DNA of 64,000 bases from Circinella umbellata (lineage: Eukaryota; Mucoromycota; Mucoromycetes; Mucorales; Lichtheimiaceae): positions 124,001-188,000 of the forward strand of contig JAIWNF010000022.1 of the NCBI GenBank assembly GCA_025093555.1, in the 5' to 3' direction. The position numbers were made by a program, and so were the translations under genes. Shown here piece by piece: positions 13,255 to 25,517 of the stretch (position 1 is the stretch's first letter; every line of letters begins with the position of its first letter). The notes under the pieces are model-generated. The model had not been told where the DNA came from. It worked only from the letters and a program-made list of their open reading frames with translations, and did not search any database.

Positions 13255-13930
13255 TGGTTACAAAAGCTGTGTTGTGTGGCACATGAGAATAAAAATGTTA
13301 TCGATAACAATCGCCAAGTATCGCCAAATAAATAGATTGTTCCCGGTAGCAACCGATTGACGGTGTTTCAAACAGTTTGTTGACGTAAACACGCGTCAGC
13401 AAAATAGATTATTGCCGGCAACAACCGACTTACGAAGTTTACCTCTTTCTTTCTCGAATTTAATAATGTATCTGTGGCAGTAACTGTGGTAAGTAGAACT
13501 ATCATTTTTTTTATTATTTAACACCTTTTTTATCGTTATGTACATCAAACGTTATGGCCTCACTCTACTTTTACATTCCTTTTTTTTTGTAACTACATTC
13601 CTGTTTCTTGAAACTACAATTTTCATTCTTTTTGAGCAAAAAAAAAAAAAAAACTCACAATTTTTTTATTCTTTTTTTTATAAAAAGGCGAATGACAATC
13701 TGGTACTTGGCATTACTTGATGACGTTCAATGAAGCAGGTGTTTTTTCTAAATCACTTGTTTCATTGCTTAGTTAATGCAATGGACATTCCTCATGGTAA
13801 AAAAAAGGTATTCATAAACCCATATATTCAGTGGAGAAATAAAGAGAAACAAAAGACATGACATGCGTTGTTGTTTTTTTTTATTGTAAAATATTTTCAC
13901 TTACCTTTTATCTAAGTTTTTTTATTCAAG

Positions 13931-14528
13931 TTTGTCAGATTCAAAAGCAAGAAAGGTCCGTGCTCTGGTGTCCAACCGAAATGCAGTTTAAGCATTTTTA
14001 CGTCACTGTATAATTGTGTTAACAAGGTAATGACCAAACAAGTAGATAAATGGTTCCAAGATCAATTTGCAAAGATGTATAGTTTTATCACTGTACTAAC
14101 TTTTTGTTAACTATAGGAACTGCTCCCTCCACAGAGTCACCATTATCGGTATGCCTTGTTCAAGATGAAATCCGATTTATTATTACATACTTTACAAAAC
14201 AGAATATATTTGTGGCAACAAGGTAAATACATATGTGTATTCAATATTCCATAATGATTTGGTTTATCATATCAGTAATTTTCTCAAAAACGAAGAACTT
14301 ATTTAATTAATCATATTTTTGAATTTAATATATAGATATCGCAAGTGGAGTGGCCGTAACATACTAGGGAGATCCGAGAAGGTCCAAAGAGGAAGGAATG
14401 GATTAGTATAGGTATCTTACTAGGTTTCCTCAAGCAAGAAAGCCGAGTCATAGAACCAAAGGAGAGTTCATGGCGAATTGACACTGTTTGGTGTCACAGA
14501 TCACTGATCTTTCTTCTGGGTACGTAAT
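13931..14528 (+). pseudogene. candidate decayed multi-exon coding region in copy B
   Basis: Copy B keeps the first exon-like block open: 13931-14026 reads FVRFKSKKGPCSGVQPKC and on to LYNCVNK, ending at a GTAATG donor. The next block (14117-14222) begins ELLPPQSHHYR in phase, so the two splice into one frame of about 67 residues. Copy A has one extra base in the first block. Downstream frames carry stops in every simple join. The function is unknown. Confidence 0.3.
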
Positions 14529-14799
14529 AGTCTACGCTTAGGTTTTGGATTCCATTGCCAAGTCATCACGATCAGAGAGTATTGTATGGCGAGCCTTGAG
14601 TCTATGATAAGCGCGTTGGTTTTTAGTTACAAAACCAAGTCATGATGATCGTAATGGTATCATATGGCATTGCAAACTGTCATCTTCGAAAGGTTCCTCA
14701 TCCATGGAATCGAGTCAGAAATACCACAACGTGGTCATCTATGGCGTTTTGGCATCCGAAGTACGAATGAGAGAAGGGTGTCTCGATTTTTCTTGTATC

Positions 14800-15010
14800 A
14801 TTTTTGTCTTTGGGTGTCTTTGGTGTCTTTGTTTGTCCTTGGGTGTCTCTGGGTGTCTTTGGGTGTCTTTGGATGTCTTTGAGAGAAGGGTGGTTGAGAG
14901 AGAGAAGGGTGGTTGAGAGAGAGAAGGGTGGTTGAGAGAGAGAAGGGTGGTTGAGAGAGAAGAGTGGTTGAGAGAAGGGTGGTTGAGAGAAGGTGTTGAG
15001 AGAACGTAGT
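14800..15010. repeat. minisatellite in copy B
   Basis: TTTGGGTGTC-type units are followed by GGTGGTTGAGAGAGAGAAG units and then shorter GGTTGAGAGAA units. The array is longer and differently ordered than the one in copy A. Confidence 0.75.
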
Positions 15011-16479
15011 TGGAGAAAAAGTAGTTGATGACTTTGTGAAAGGCTTAATATTTTGGTAGTAGTTGTTATTGCTGTTTAAATGATGATATTGAGCCATCGC
15101 CAATCTGTGTGCATATATCCATATGTATTATACATGGCATAAAATACCCAAATCTGACTATAAAACATTAAAAACAATTATTTCTTTAATAAAAATCATT
15201 TCACATGTCTAAAAAAACGTCTTCATTAATAAAAAGCATTTCACATGTCTACAAAAAACGTCTTCATTTATATCACCAATAAAAAAACGGTCTTTTTTAT
15301 TTTTCTGTGTCAATATTAAATGTCAATATACCATCATAAGCGTTGTAGCTGAAGTATTCCAGCCAAAAAACATTGTTGGTCAATATTTTTGTAATTAAAA
15401 TTAGAGAAAATACCATGAGTGAGCAGATCAGTTGATCGGATCCAATCCGATTGACCAAAGTTTTATTATGTTTATCTCTTTGCTTTCTCATACATTTTGT
15501 CTCTTATCACTTATTAATTTTTAACATTTTGGCAAACGTGGATAATTAATTCAGGTAGTGTAAATAATGTACGATCATAGAATAGTATACACATTATTAT
15601 ATATACGTACACACTAATTGTATAGTAATTTCAACTTTTGTATAGATTGTATATATGTATGATATACCGTATATTGAATTCGGTACTATATATATCATAA
15701 CATTATAGTAGTTCAGTAGCAGAACATCATTTTTCATTTATAAAAATATATTCAGAAACATGGGAATTATGTAGCGCTATTTTGATCGAAATGAAATATC
15801 ATTTGAGAATAATGTACTTATAATGGTGTTTTTTCTTCTATAAGACTAAAATTAAAATGGTAAATATGTACGTTACTGTAAGATACATATTTATGGCTTG
15901 CATAGTAGCATCTATCATATTAGATTTTTTTATACGTATAAACCATGTAATATGACATAGGAAATCATATACGTATACTACAACATTTCTGCTAATCATA
16001 TGATTACTGTATATCACATATATTGTGCTTTCCATTGCAATATATATATATATATATATGCTACTAATTAGTGAACTTTGATAGTTATTCATGTTGCCTT
16101 TTCTTTTGTAATATGTACTGTGATACTTTTATCATCCGGCAACGTGCTTATATATGTAATGTATATAGTAGTTTTTATAATTTCACAAAAAGTCAAATAT
16201 TACATACTCAGGAAAAATATTATAAATACAGACTTTATTCCGTCTTCTTTACCAATGTCGTTTTACATTTTATATTTTACTTCTATTATTTACGTAACAA
16301 ATATTAAATATTTAAAAAAAGTATCCTTTTTTTTCATCCATACGTATATAATTATTTTTAAGAACTTGATAGTTTTTTTAAAAATTAATCATTATTGCAC
16401 CACACCCCAAAATCCTATTTCACATACTCACTTTGTCCAATCCCCATTTTTACCTTCCGCATCCAGATCATCATCGTCT

Positions 16480-17340
16480 CAATAGGGGCGACTTTAGTCT
16501 ACCACGAAAATCTAACCGTCACAAACATTAGAGTAACGACAAAAGCCGTTCTATACTCCGAAATTCATGTTGTTCGCTCATGGCGTGATTATCAGTTTTA
16601 ACAAAAGCTTTTGTAGCCGTGAATACTGACCACTTCTATTCCATTATCACCTGTAAGCTCAATAAAATAAGGTCTTTTTTTTTATCAAATTAGATTGACC
16701 TGTTATTCATATATGTATTAAAATTTTGGCTATGGTGATGAGAAAAAGAAAGTGAAAAAAGGTCGGAATATTAATTGACTGAAAACCGTGGCTGAACGAC
16801 AGACAGACTTTCTTTAGCTAGCATTTTACCCTTACATTAGTTCACTTTTTCTTATTTTTCATGTTGCCCTCATGTGGAGTTTTTCAGCCAGTCTTCATAC
16901 CCGGCTTTAGCGGGTATGCTATTGCGAAGCGCTTTTTGAAGCCTTTATTATTTTGTAATAAATGATAATAAATAAGTTTGATACGGACAGACTTGAAATT
17001 CATAAGGTGTCTTTCAAAAGCCTAAAAAAGGGGACTTTAGAAAAAAAAATTCCAAGAGGTCAGATTATTTTGAGAAAGTCATAGATATTATTGCTGTTTA
17101 TTATTGAAGGAATTTGGGGAAATGGAAGTATCTACATATTTTCAAATCGTGTCATATTATCAATCATATCATCTAAACTAGCATTATATTTTTATCCTTG
17201 TTAAAGAAAGCGTCCATTTTAGCAACTACCCGAGCACGAGTCTTGATAAAAATTCTTGTTTTGAGAATTATCTTCAGTAATTAATCGGTGGATTATAAGT
17301 GGCAGAGGTAGAATTATTATTGCTGTAAGTTCTTCGAACA
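16480..17340. other. intergenic with a short coding-like fragment and a hairpin
   Basis: Positions 16483-16601 are open on the plus strand and end EIHVVRSWRDYQF; the fragment is not recognised. A perfect 8-bp hairpin, CATACCCG with loop GCTTTAG, lies at 16896-16918. Nothing else is seen. Confidence 0.35.
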
Positions 17341-19270
17341 GAGAATGGTATCATTTTGATACGAGACACAAGAAAGATATGTTCACAAAGTACACCATAA
17401 TCAGGACAAGTGCAGCAAGAAAGATAATTATTAAAGCAAGAAACAGTATATTCAGTGTCATCGTTTGTAAATGATTTACAAATAAATGACTATTAAAAAG
17501 GAAAGAATCATTATTAATAATACCGTCAAGAAATGTATTTATGTGAATACGGACATTGTTATCAGTTTCAGTAATCATATAACAGCTTTTTCAACATCAA
17601 TTTCATTTGCTTTATCTTGTCTTTGCTTTTCTTGGGGTGACAAATAGAACTTCTTACTACCAATTTGGATTTGTAAAGCTTCCTGTCTATAATCAACAAT
17701 AACAACGTGAAAAGAATTAAATGATTTTATCAACACGACTATTTCTTGAACGCCCAAAGTAATTAGACTTGAGTTGATTGTGATAAGATTCAATTAGATT
17801 ATTTGTATGAAAACTTGCTTCTTTTCGCCAGGGGTGAGCCCAGGTTGTCTTTTATTATCCAGTGTTCGTGATAATACTTTACAAATTTATCAAAGCTATC
17901 TTGATATTTTTCTTCAAACAAAGCAAACATCGAATCATATTCATCTTCTTCTTCAGCATACATCAAACAATTTAACATGGAACGAATACTTGAACGGGCT
18001 TGAACTGATTCCATAGTAGAACCAACAACTTTTACATCAGTTTTCAAGTGATTTTCCCAAGCTCTCTTGATATGCCAATGCATAACAACACACTAACGGA
18101 TCCACCAAAAACTTCATAAAGAGCACTCATCTCTGTTTGGCTGCAGTCTATCATTATTTTTTCAACAGGAAGTGGACCAGTAACATACAAAAGCCATCTC
18201 AACCATTGGACAAGTATTGTTTGTTTTTCGGCATCGGTGATGAAAAAACAAACAGGAACACCTTTATTGGTAGAAGGGCTCTTGATTACAATGGTGAATA
18301 AAAAACACGAGTCATTTGGATTATTGAACGAAGTACAGGTTTTATGTGTTGCATCTATACACCATTCTTTTGCATTTTTCAATAATTTTAATTGCCACGG
18401 AGAAAGCCAAGAAACAAGGAATGGGCCATTGTGAGGATGCTGATGAAATAGAGTATGATGCTTTTTTTGTTCTTTTAGATAGGATAACCACAGTTGAACA
18501 CTCACTTTGTCTTGATAGTGTTTTCTTGACAGATTATTCATTTTGCTGATAATAACATTTTGTACATCGTGATAATTTATGAGAAGAGCAGGTGGAAACA
18601 TGGCAACTGTGTTGTTATTTTCAAGTTCATCCAATTCTTCCTCATTTAAACGTAATGCCATTTTGATGGATTTCCAGTCCATATGCTTATCGATAGCATC
18701 TGCAATCCACTTTTTAATTTCCTCAGATAGCCTTGATTCCGAAATATATGATGAAAGATCAGTAGGATTATGATTACAGTGTTCCCAATTATAAACAAGT
18801 TCAACTTCACCGTATGCAAATGTTTTTTTGTTATAATAAGCAGTACATCCAACTTTAATTGAGGGAGAAACTTTTCTTTTCTTAATAACAGGAGTAAAAG
18901 TCCAAGAGAAGGGAGTGGAATTCGTATTTTTGTCGTTTTTATCTGATATTTTCATAATAATCTATGAGACAGACACAGTATTTATGAGTACACCTTTTCG
19001 AATTCACAAATACCTTTTTGATGTTTAGGTTTGCCAGCATGATCACATCGGTATTTCACAGTCAAAACAAGTAAACGAGCTTCAGAGAAAGCAGAGTTAC
19101 CAGCGGATAACATATATCGTTGATGATAGCACCGCATAGCATGCTTACTCAGAATATTGTTTTCATACACTTTAAAAGCTTCGTTTGATTTAAAGTTAAG
19201 AGTAGCTTTCTTTTCTCTATAAGATACTATTTCACGATGAGTGTAGTTGATATCTTTAATTTCTAAATCA
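17341..19270 (-). pseudogene. frameshifted FAR1-type MULE transposase with SWIM finger
   Basis: On the minus strand the parts appear in family order but in changing frames. First comes an N-terminal zinc-binding-like region (18960-19200, YRCDHAGKPKHQKG). The MULE catalytic core follows at 18090-18950 with WCIDATHKT (first Asp) and KIMIDCSQTEMSALYEVF (second Asp). A frameshift near 18085 separates VLLC from HWHIKRAW. Another near 17840 precedes TNNLIESYHNQLKSN, which holds the catalytic Glu. Another near 17730 precedes VDYRQEALQIQIG. A SWIM finger, CCTCPDYGVLCEHIFLV, lies in yet another frame at 17360-17430. With at least four frame breaks it cannot make a whole transposase. No OTU domain follows, unlike the two MULEs at 36-50 kb. 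Confidence 0.75.
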
Positions 19271-21089
19271 CGATTCCTTGTTGAGATTCACGTTAAAATG
19301 TATAATAGCTGGTGTGTTTTTAAAAATAAAAAGAAAAAGGGGGGAGGAACAAAAAAATAAACTACAGGGGCGCTCTTATTGACAGAAAGAATTTTATGAC
19401 TGCCATAATTTCGTGGTAGTTTAAACTTTTTTTTTGGATTCGATTGTAAAGTGTTGGAAGTTAACACTGCAAAAAAAGGGGTTTTACCCTGTTGAAATCC
19501 TATTGACATCCTATGAGATCCTATTGATTTTCCGGCTGCTCAGCACTCTGTTATTGTCATCTTCAGCATTTTGTAATTGTCAGCTATTTGTTTTTCTCTT
19601 TATCAACATATTTATATTCTAGATATCAAATGTTTGCTTTTTAATATATCAATTGTCTGTTTTTCCATATACGTATCAAAATATTTATATTCAAAATGTC
19701 AATACATTCATATTTCAAATATCAATTATTTATTTTTCCACATATCAATAGGATATCACTATTCCAATTTTCTATTATTCAACAGCATACATATCAACAT
19801 TACAATTGGATATCAAATTATTATCTTCCAATAGTTTTGCTTCTTTTTCTTCTCAAATTGCTTTTATTGCTCCAGAAAAGGATACACATTGCAGAAATTA
19901 TTATTGGAAGTAAAAAACTGTTTATTCAAAATATAGTATATTTCTATATCGATATACTTCTAAAATATGTATTTCCTATATTACTTTCTATCTATTTATA
20001 TAATGGTACCTGGCACTCTCCTGTGGGATATTATTACTACCTGCTACGTATAAGATAACTCTTGGTAAACGCATACTAATTATTCACAGGAACAGCGGGT
20101 GTACATGATAGGGAAAATGGAGCTAATAAAAAAAAATTAAAACATTTAGGCAATAACGGTACGAAAAGAAACATGATATTCAAAATACTTACTGATTATG
20201 ATCGATTATTATAAAGGGATCAAAAAAAGGTCTTGTGCCAAAATATATACTATAGAATAAAGGATTAACAAAGAGTCAGTAAGCTATTAAGCTTATATAG
20301 ATAGTAGAAGCAATTTAAGAATGTGGGAAGCCTTACACGGTTTTCAAAAAGTACCTTCAAAGTAAACCATACGTAAGCACAATGTTATGTTACACACATT
20401 CACGGAACGATGCCGAGAGTAAGCTTAATGACGCGGCTTTAATGGTTAACTGTTAAGAATGCGATGTGTTAGCTATGATGGCTGGTATACGAAAAAAATG
20501 TTTTTATACAAATATTGAGCTCATAAAAATTATAATTGCTTACCTGAGTATCATAAAGTATTGTAAATGACCGATAAACATAAAAGAGTATAAGTTGTAA
20601 TAGAAAGAAAAAGTGATGCAGGCTTGACACTAAGAAATAGCAAGTGTCCAAATTCAAAAATAATAATAATAGTACTTTTTTACCACTCCACAAATAATCC
20701 AACAGTGTCATATAGTATAGAACGAAGAGCAATGGTTCTTGTATTATACCGTATTGCTTTACTTCTTTCTCCTAGAAAAGTGATGTATAAATGAGTAAGA
20801 AAAATAAAAAGTAAATTACCATTTTCAGATTTAAAGCAGCCAAGTATCAAAATAATATTACTTTTTAGGTAAACCCCGTATGATGCGAAAGTATAAATAT
20901 AGGCGGGAAGGTAACAATATATTTCGATAATAATTTCACTCTTCTTTAACATCAATCCTTTTCTATATACTTTTTTTTTATCTTGAGTCTAACGTATGTA
21001 GTAATCGATACATTACTTTTAGTAAAACAATTTTTTTTGACTGTTATAATTATTAATATTGAATATTAACAACTTACTTTTCTTTAAAG
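19271..21089. other. long AT-rich intergenic region
   Basis: 19560-19830 holds degenerate repeats of ATATCAA/TATTTATATTC type. No gene is seen in the remainder. The last 100 bp should contain the promoter of the gene at 21090. Confidence 0.4.
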
Positions 21090-22001
21090 ATGAATAATAA
21101 AACCACTGATAACACCGATTTTGTCAAGGGCGATCCTATGCCATATTCCCGTTTGAAAGTACTTAGCGTAAGTAATTTAAATTTACCATATCTAACCATG
21201 TTTCTTTCTTACTTTTTTTTCACTCCTAATTTTGTCCAATATTTATAGCAACATATCCGTGATAAGTATTTTGAAATCACTAATGAAGGTGAGCTCCAGT
21301 ACGACTTCACGTTGCCATCACAGCAAGGCGTGAACAAGGTGATCCTGCACAAGATGCGCCTTGCCTTGTTGGGTTATAGAGAAGAGTTTCCGGAGGTCCC
21401 TGACTTTGCACAGAGATTGAGGAGAATGTGCACGGATCATTTCCGAAATAAGCAGGCGATTTTTCGTCGTGATCCAGCAGTACAAGCGACCATTAACAGC
21501 CGCCATCGCCGCCGAAGTCGCAAGGATAAAGTTAGTATCACAATAACTGGATAATATCTTTTTGACTGGTAAAAGTTGTATAAGTATCGTTAACACATTA
21601 AATAGAAACTTGCCCGTCGACGAAAAATGCTGGCTCAGCACAGAACGTCGTTAGAAAAAGAATTTCCGGCAGTTGGTATGAATATATTGCTCAGCAATAA
21701 GTACATGTCTGATGAGGAATCAGATGATGAGGATCCATTAACACGTCCGATTTCCGTGCTGCGTCCAAGTTATCGATCTGACATTGTAAGTTACTACGTA
21801 GAGATTCTACTGTTGATTAGATATTCGGAAAGCAGCATGTTGACAGTATATTGATAGGCAAATCGGTTCTTGGAAAAATTGGATCAGCTTCACGTTGCAA
21901 GTGTTCGTGTTAGACGGCACCAAGGCAACAAGATGCCTCGGTCTGTCATCTCAGTAGAACCACCGGTTCCAAAGGAATTGCCGTCTTGGATGAAGCAATA
22001 A
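21090..22001 (+). CDS. four-exon basic/acidic protein, probable transposon companion
   Basis: Exons 21090-21167, 21249-21530, 21606-21785 and 21858-22001 join through clean introns (GTAAGT, GTTAGT and GTAAGT donors; ATAG acceptors). They give an undamaged 227-residue protein. It has a basic centre (RHRRRSRKDK then KLARRRK), an NKYMSDEESDDED acidic motif and a C-terminal segment with RFLEKLDQL. I recall NKYMSDE-type proteins as a recurring uncharacterised family in Mucoromycota genomes, but cannot confirm this. It faces the broken KDZ transposase at 22.5-25.05 kb, tail to tail, 496 bp apart. That arrangement suggests a DNA-binding or regulatory partner in a two-gene element; a host gene is the alternative. 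The role is inferred from context only. Confidence 0.65.
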
Positions 22002-22497
22002 ATCAAAAAAGGAGGGTGATTGGGTTTGGGCTTGGTTTTTTTTAATGAAGAAACTATTTGAAATGCCTGTAAAATTAAAAGTATAAATTTGAATATATGA
22101 TTTTTTATATTAATGGATGAAAACAAAAAAGAAGTAGAAGTGAAGTAAAATAAATGGTATTGGTGTCATAGGGTTAGAAAAAAAATAGTTAGCATATAAA
22201 AAGAGATAGTGCATATAAAAAAGAGCATATAAAGGAGCATATAAAAAAGGAGCATATAAAAAAGAGGATATAGAAAATGAGCATATAAATAAAAAAAAGG
22301 AGGAAGTAAAAAAAAAGGCCCGCTCTTCTCTCACGATTTTTTTTCAAAGTAATAGTATTCTGAAAATTACACTAGTGAAGAGTGTGAGGTATAAGGTTAA
22401 TGGATAAATAAACAGGATATTGAAAAGATAAGTATATAAAAGTTTTTTAGGGTATGAAGATATAGAATAAGAAAAGTATACGTGTTTGTCTATGTGT
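22002..22497. other. gap between convergent genes with GAGCATATAAAA repeats
   Basis: 22190-22290 holds about six loose copies of a GAGCATATAAAAAAG unit. The strand is strongly purine-rich. No gene is seen. It would hold the two 3' ends. Confidence 0.5.
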
Positions 22498-25053
22498 TTA
22501 TGCGTGAATTTTCTGTTCCAGAGGAATCACGATTGTTCTCTGAAAGTTTGATGCTTCATACTTTCCAATGGCTATAGGAGAATGCACACGACTTAACAGT
22601 AAAATACATTGCCAACTGAAATCTTCGTACGTGCTTTTCCAAGTCTCTACATTTCCAGCGCTGAATTTTTGCTGACCGTTATACCGATCCAACCAACAAA
22701 CTAATGCAAACGTGTGGCGTTTATTGGCACCATTGACGCGGAAGTTGTGACAAAAATAGTATTGTACTTGACCTGGGTACGCCGCTGGCTCTTCATTGCC
22801 ATGTTCAAGATATAAAGCTTGAATATATGATCCGCGTGTTGATTGGGAAGCTGCATTGCGGTATTTATGACCGTGAATTTTGACATCTTTCAATATATGT
22901 ACGTATGGCAGTACTGGATTTGGACTCATCAGTGATGGCCGCAAGTAATGGTCAATGTTTTCGTCACTATATGCTACTTTATAAAATTCTACTAAGGCAT
23001 CGTATACTGCACTGGTAAGTTTGGTGGTTGGAGGAGTCTTGAAGTCGGGAACGGTATTGGGAGGGAGAAATTTAGAACCTGTTGCATGGCTAACTGACAC
23101 GGAATTATGAATATACTCACTGGTGTCATAGCTTTCTATAGCGTTCAAACGTGTTGCTGCCGCTGTTGTTGAGATATTATTTGCCAAACCAGGGAAAAAA
23201 TCTTTTTGTTCGTCATTGATATGAGGTGCAATGAAAGTGGTAATGTAGTCAGAGGCATCAGTTTGTTCAAGAAAGCTTTTTGTAAACGTCCTCTCAAACG
23301 TTCCCTTCCTGTTAGTAGCGATACTTCCAGGATACCATTATACCGTTCGAATCCAAATAGTCATGTTGAATAAATACCTCCATAATCAAGAATACACTCT
23401 CTTATATGGCAATGAGCATGTCTATTTGGAGTGATCTTGGTACCATAGTTACGCTCTGTTTTGATACGATCTTTGTTTGTTGTTGCTGTCATCCATTCTG
23501 CTGCATGTGTAGCAACGTCATTTGTGCTCTTCCACTGGTAACTCTCTACATCATAACCGCCAGAAAAGTTTACCCTCTTTGTATTGTCATCAACAATAAA
23601 CGTACGATCGCACTTGTAGCATTCTCGACGACTCACAGGCGATGTAAATCCCCACGTCTTTCTAGCCGCAGGTATATCACAGGCGACCATTATCAGTGCA
23701 GCTCCGACTAGGATACGGGATCCAGTTACAGGATTCGATACTTGGATACCTTCATCATATAGCAACATAAGCTCGTCAACAAGAGGTGTAAGATAGTTGT
23801 TTAATTCGGTGGTATGCGATGCAGAAGGACCAGGCATTACGCCAACAAGGATAACATTCTCTTTTTTAAAGCGCTCGGATCGAGGTAACTTATTGATGGT
23901 GATATATATAGCGCCGCAAGAATAATTTGAATTATGGAAGGGCTCAAACCAATCGATATTCAAGGTAAGAATTGCAAGATGTTCATTTGGTGAAAGTTGG
24001 TCCAGTTTGGTGAAATCGTTCCAAACGTTACCATCATATATGTCGATAGCATATCGGATGGAACATCCCGATTTCTCCATTTTTCGGCGAGGTAAATGTA
24101 GCCAGGTCGGTTGACCATACGCTCAATACTTGCTTTCAACGAATTGTGAAAAATTCTCGAGGGATGGAAGGAGCAAAGTTGGCATTACAACAGCCACGTT
24201 TATATTGGAGCGGATGGTGTGGAAATTGTTCAGCGGCGCAAGATGAAGGGATTGGTGATTGACGGTTATAAAGTGCATGGCATTTGGGACAAACGGCGTA
24301 GTAAGTGAGGTTATTGGTGAGTGAGTCGAAGTTGCGATGGTTTTTGATGGTGTCGGGTGTGGTGGTGAAGCGATATGTGTGGTCAAAAGCAACCAACAGT
24401 ATGTTGAAGAAACGGATTACCAGTGATGCGGAAATAGACACGGGAAAGAATCAGGAACACTGCCATAAATAAAAAAGGTTGCTCGATATTTGGAGCTTTG
24501 ATATATGTCAATTACCATTTTTTTTTGTATGTAAATTATATTTTGTAAATGTTTTGAATAACATTATTACCAACAACAGATTCTTCATCAATGTCTATGT
24601 AAGTTATGTTACCATTCTGATCGGTACAATTGACATTGCTGTTTTCGAATTCGACTTCAACAGCTGGCAACATATTGTCAGCTGAGATTATCTCGTCTTC
24701 GTCTATATTAAAAAAAGGGTGGTCAGTGCATAGTCATTTTTTATAAAGTTTTCGCTACTCACTCTCAAGCTCCATATCAGCTAGAGTTGTCATCGTCAGT
24801 TGGCCTGGTAGTATTTCTTGATTGATCGACTCCCTCACCATTGCCAATCGCTATTAGAAACATAAATGTAATGAGCGATCGTAATTCAACAATTTTTTTT
24901 CGACATACTTACTCGTCTTCGTTCTTCCTTCATATGATTATTAACCGTGCGCACTTTCTGAAATGCCGCAAGTCCTTTCAAATGTCTACAAATTGAACAA
25001 GGATATACCTTCGTGCCTTTAGGGGCTTTATGCCTAGGAGAAGTACGGATCAT
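22498..25053 (-). pseudogene. KDZ/Plavaka-like transposase, frameshifted and internally deleted
   Basis: Minus strand. Exon 1 (25053-24913) encodes a C2H2-like start with YPCSICRHLKG and VNNHMKEERRR. Exons 24850-24763 and from 24702 follow. Then come the YAVCPKCHALY zinc motif (24.25 kb), SLKASIERMVNRPGY with EKWRNRD in a second frame, and DIYDGNVWNDF with NIDWFEPFHNSNYSCGAIY and PLVDELMLLYDEG in a third. DIPAARKTWGF and a CYKCDRTF finger follow. The chain then jumps from RNYGTK to ITPNRHAHCHIRECILDYG, skipping the family's central DPMHN-type core, and continues with LFGFERYNG through another frame break near 23300. The C-terminal 230 residues (22498-23187) are open. Without the core it cannot transpose. 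Family assignment is by remembered Plavaka/Tnp2-like motifs. Confidence 0.7.
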
Positions 25054-25517
25054 TTTGTAATTATTTGAGATTTGTGTTGTGGTTTAGAATATTGAAGAGT
25101 ATTATTAATCTATTTAAATTTTCTGTGATACTTTCTAATATTATTTTGCTACATCTTTTGTAACACATATTCGCTCCGTCTTCGAATTGATAATTGATAG
25201 TATGGCTTCTATGTTACTGACTATGCATTCTTTTCATGTATGAATCTATTTTTTAATCATATAAAAGATTAATTATAAAAAGAATTTTCACTAGTTTACT
25301 TAATACTTATGTATAACAAACTCTTGATCTGAGCTGGTACGTATAATGATGTAAGCCCTGCCCATTTGTAATCGGCCTCGTTTGTATCTATATGTCTTGA
25401 AAAATGAAGAAAGCTCTAGAACATTATATCGTTCATATTGCAAATACATTCAAAGAATATAAAGCTTCTTTTTTTTACGTACGTATTGCATGGTTTTTTT
25501 TTCTTGAATACATCTTC
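25054..25517. other. intergenic, no gene seen
   Basis: AT-rich upstream region of the KDZ-like gene. No terminal inverted repeat for that element could be found here or near 20.9-21.1 kb. Confidence 0.4.

Larger units (their letters stand above)
13255..16479. repeat. 3.2-kb direct duplication, copy B
   Basis: Collinear partner of 8966-12152. Indels relative to copy A include a shorter spacer at 13790-13800, a TA-rich expansion near 16040-16060 and a different minisatellite length at 14.80-15.01 kb. The divergence, a few percent by eye, shows the copies are real and not an assembly duplication of one locus. Confidence 0.85.

Noticed and set aside
8966..16479. The 3.2-kb direct repeats as the two LTRs of a retrotransposon
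   Set aside because: The 1.1-kb spacer has no gag or pol, no primer-binding site or polypurine tract, and the units do not have TG...CA ends.
19288..20955. Several 60-120-codon frames at 19.3-21.0 kb
   Set aside because: Composition is AT-driven (Ile, Tyr, Phe, Leu), with no motif or splice context; chance frames.
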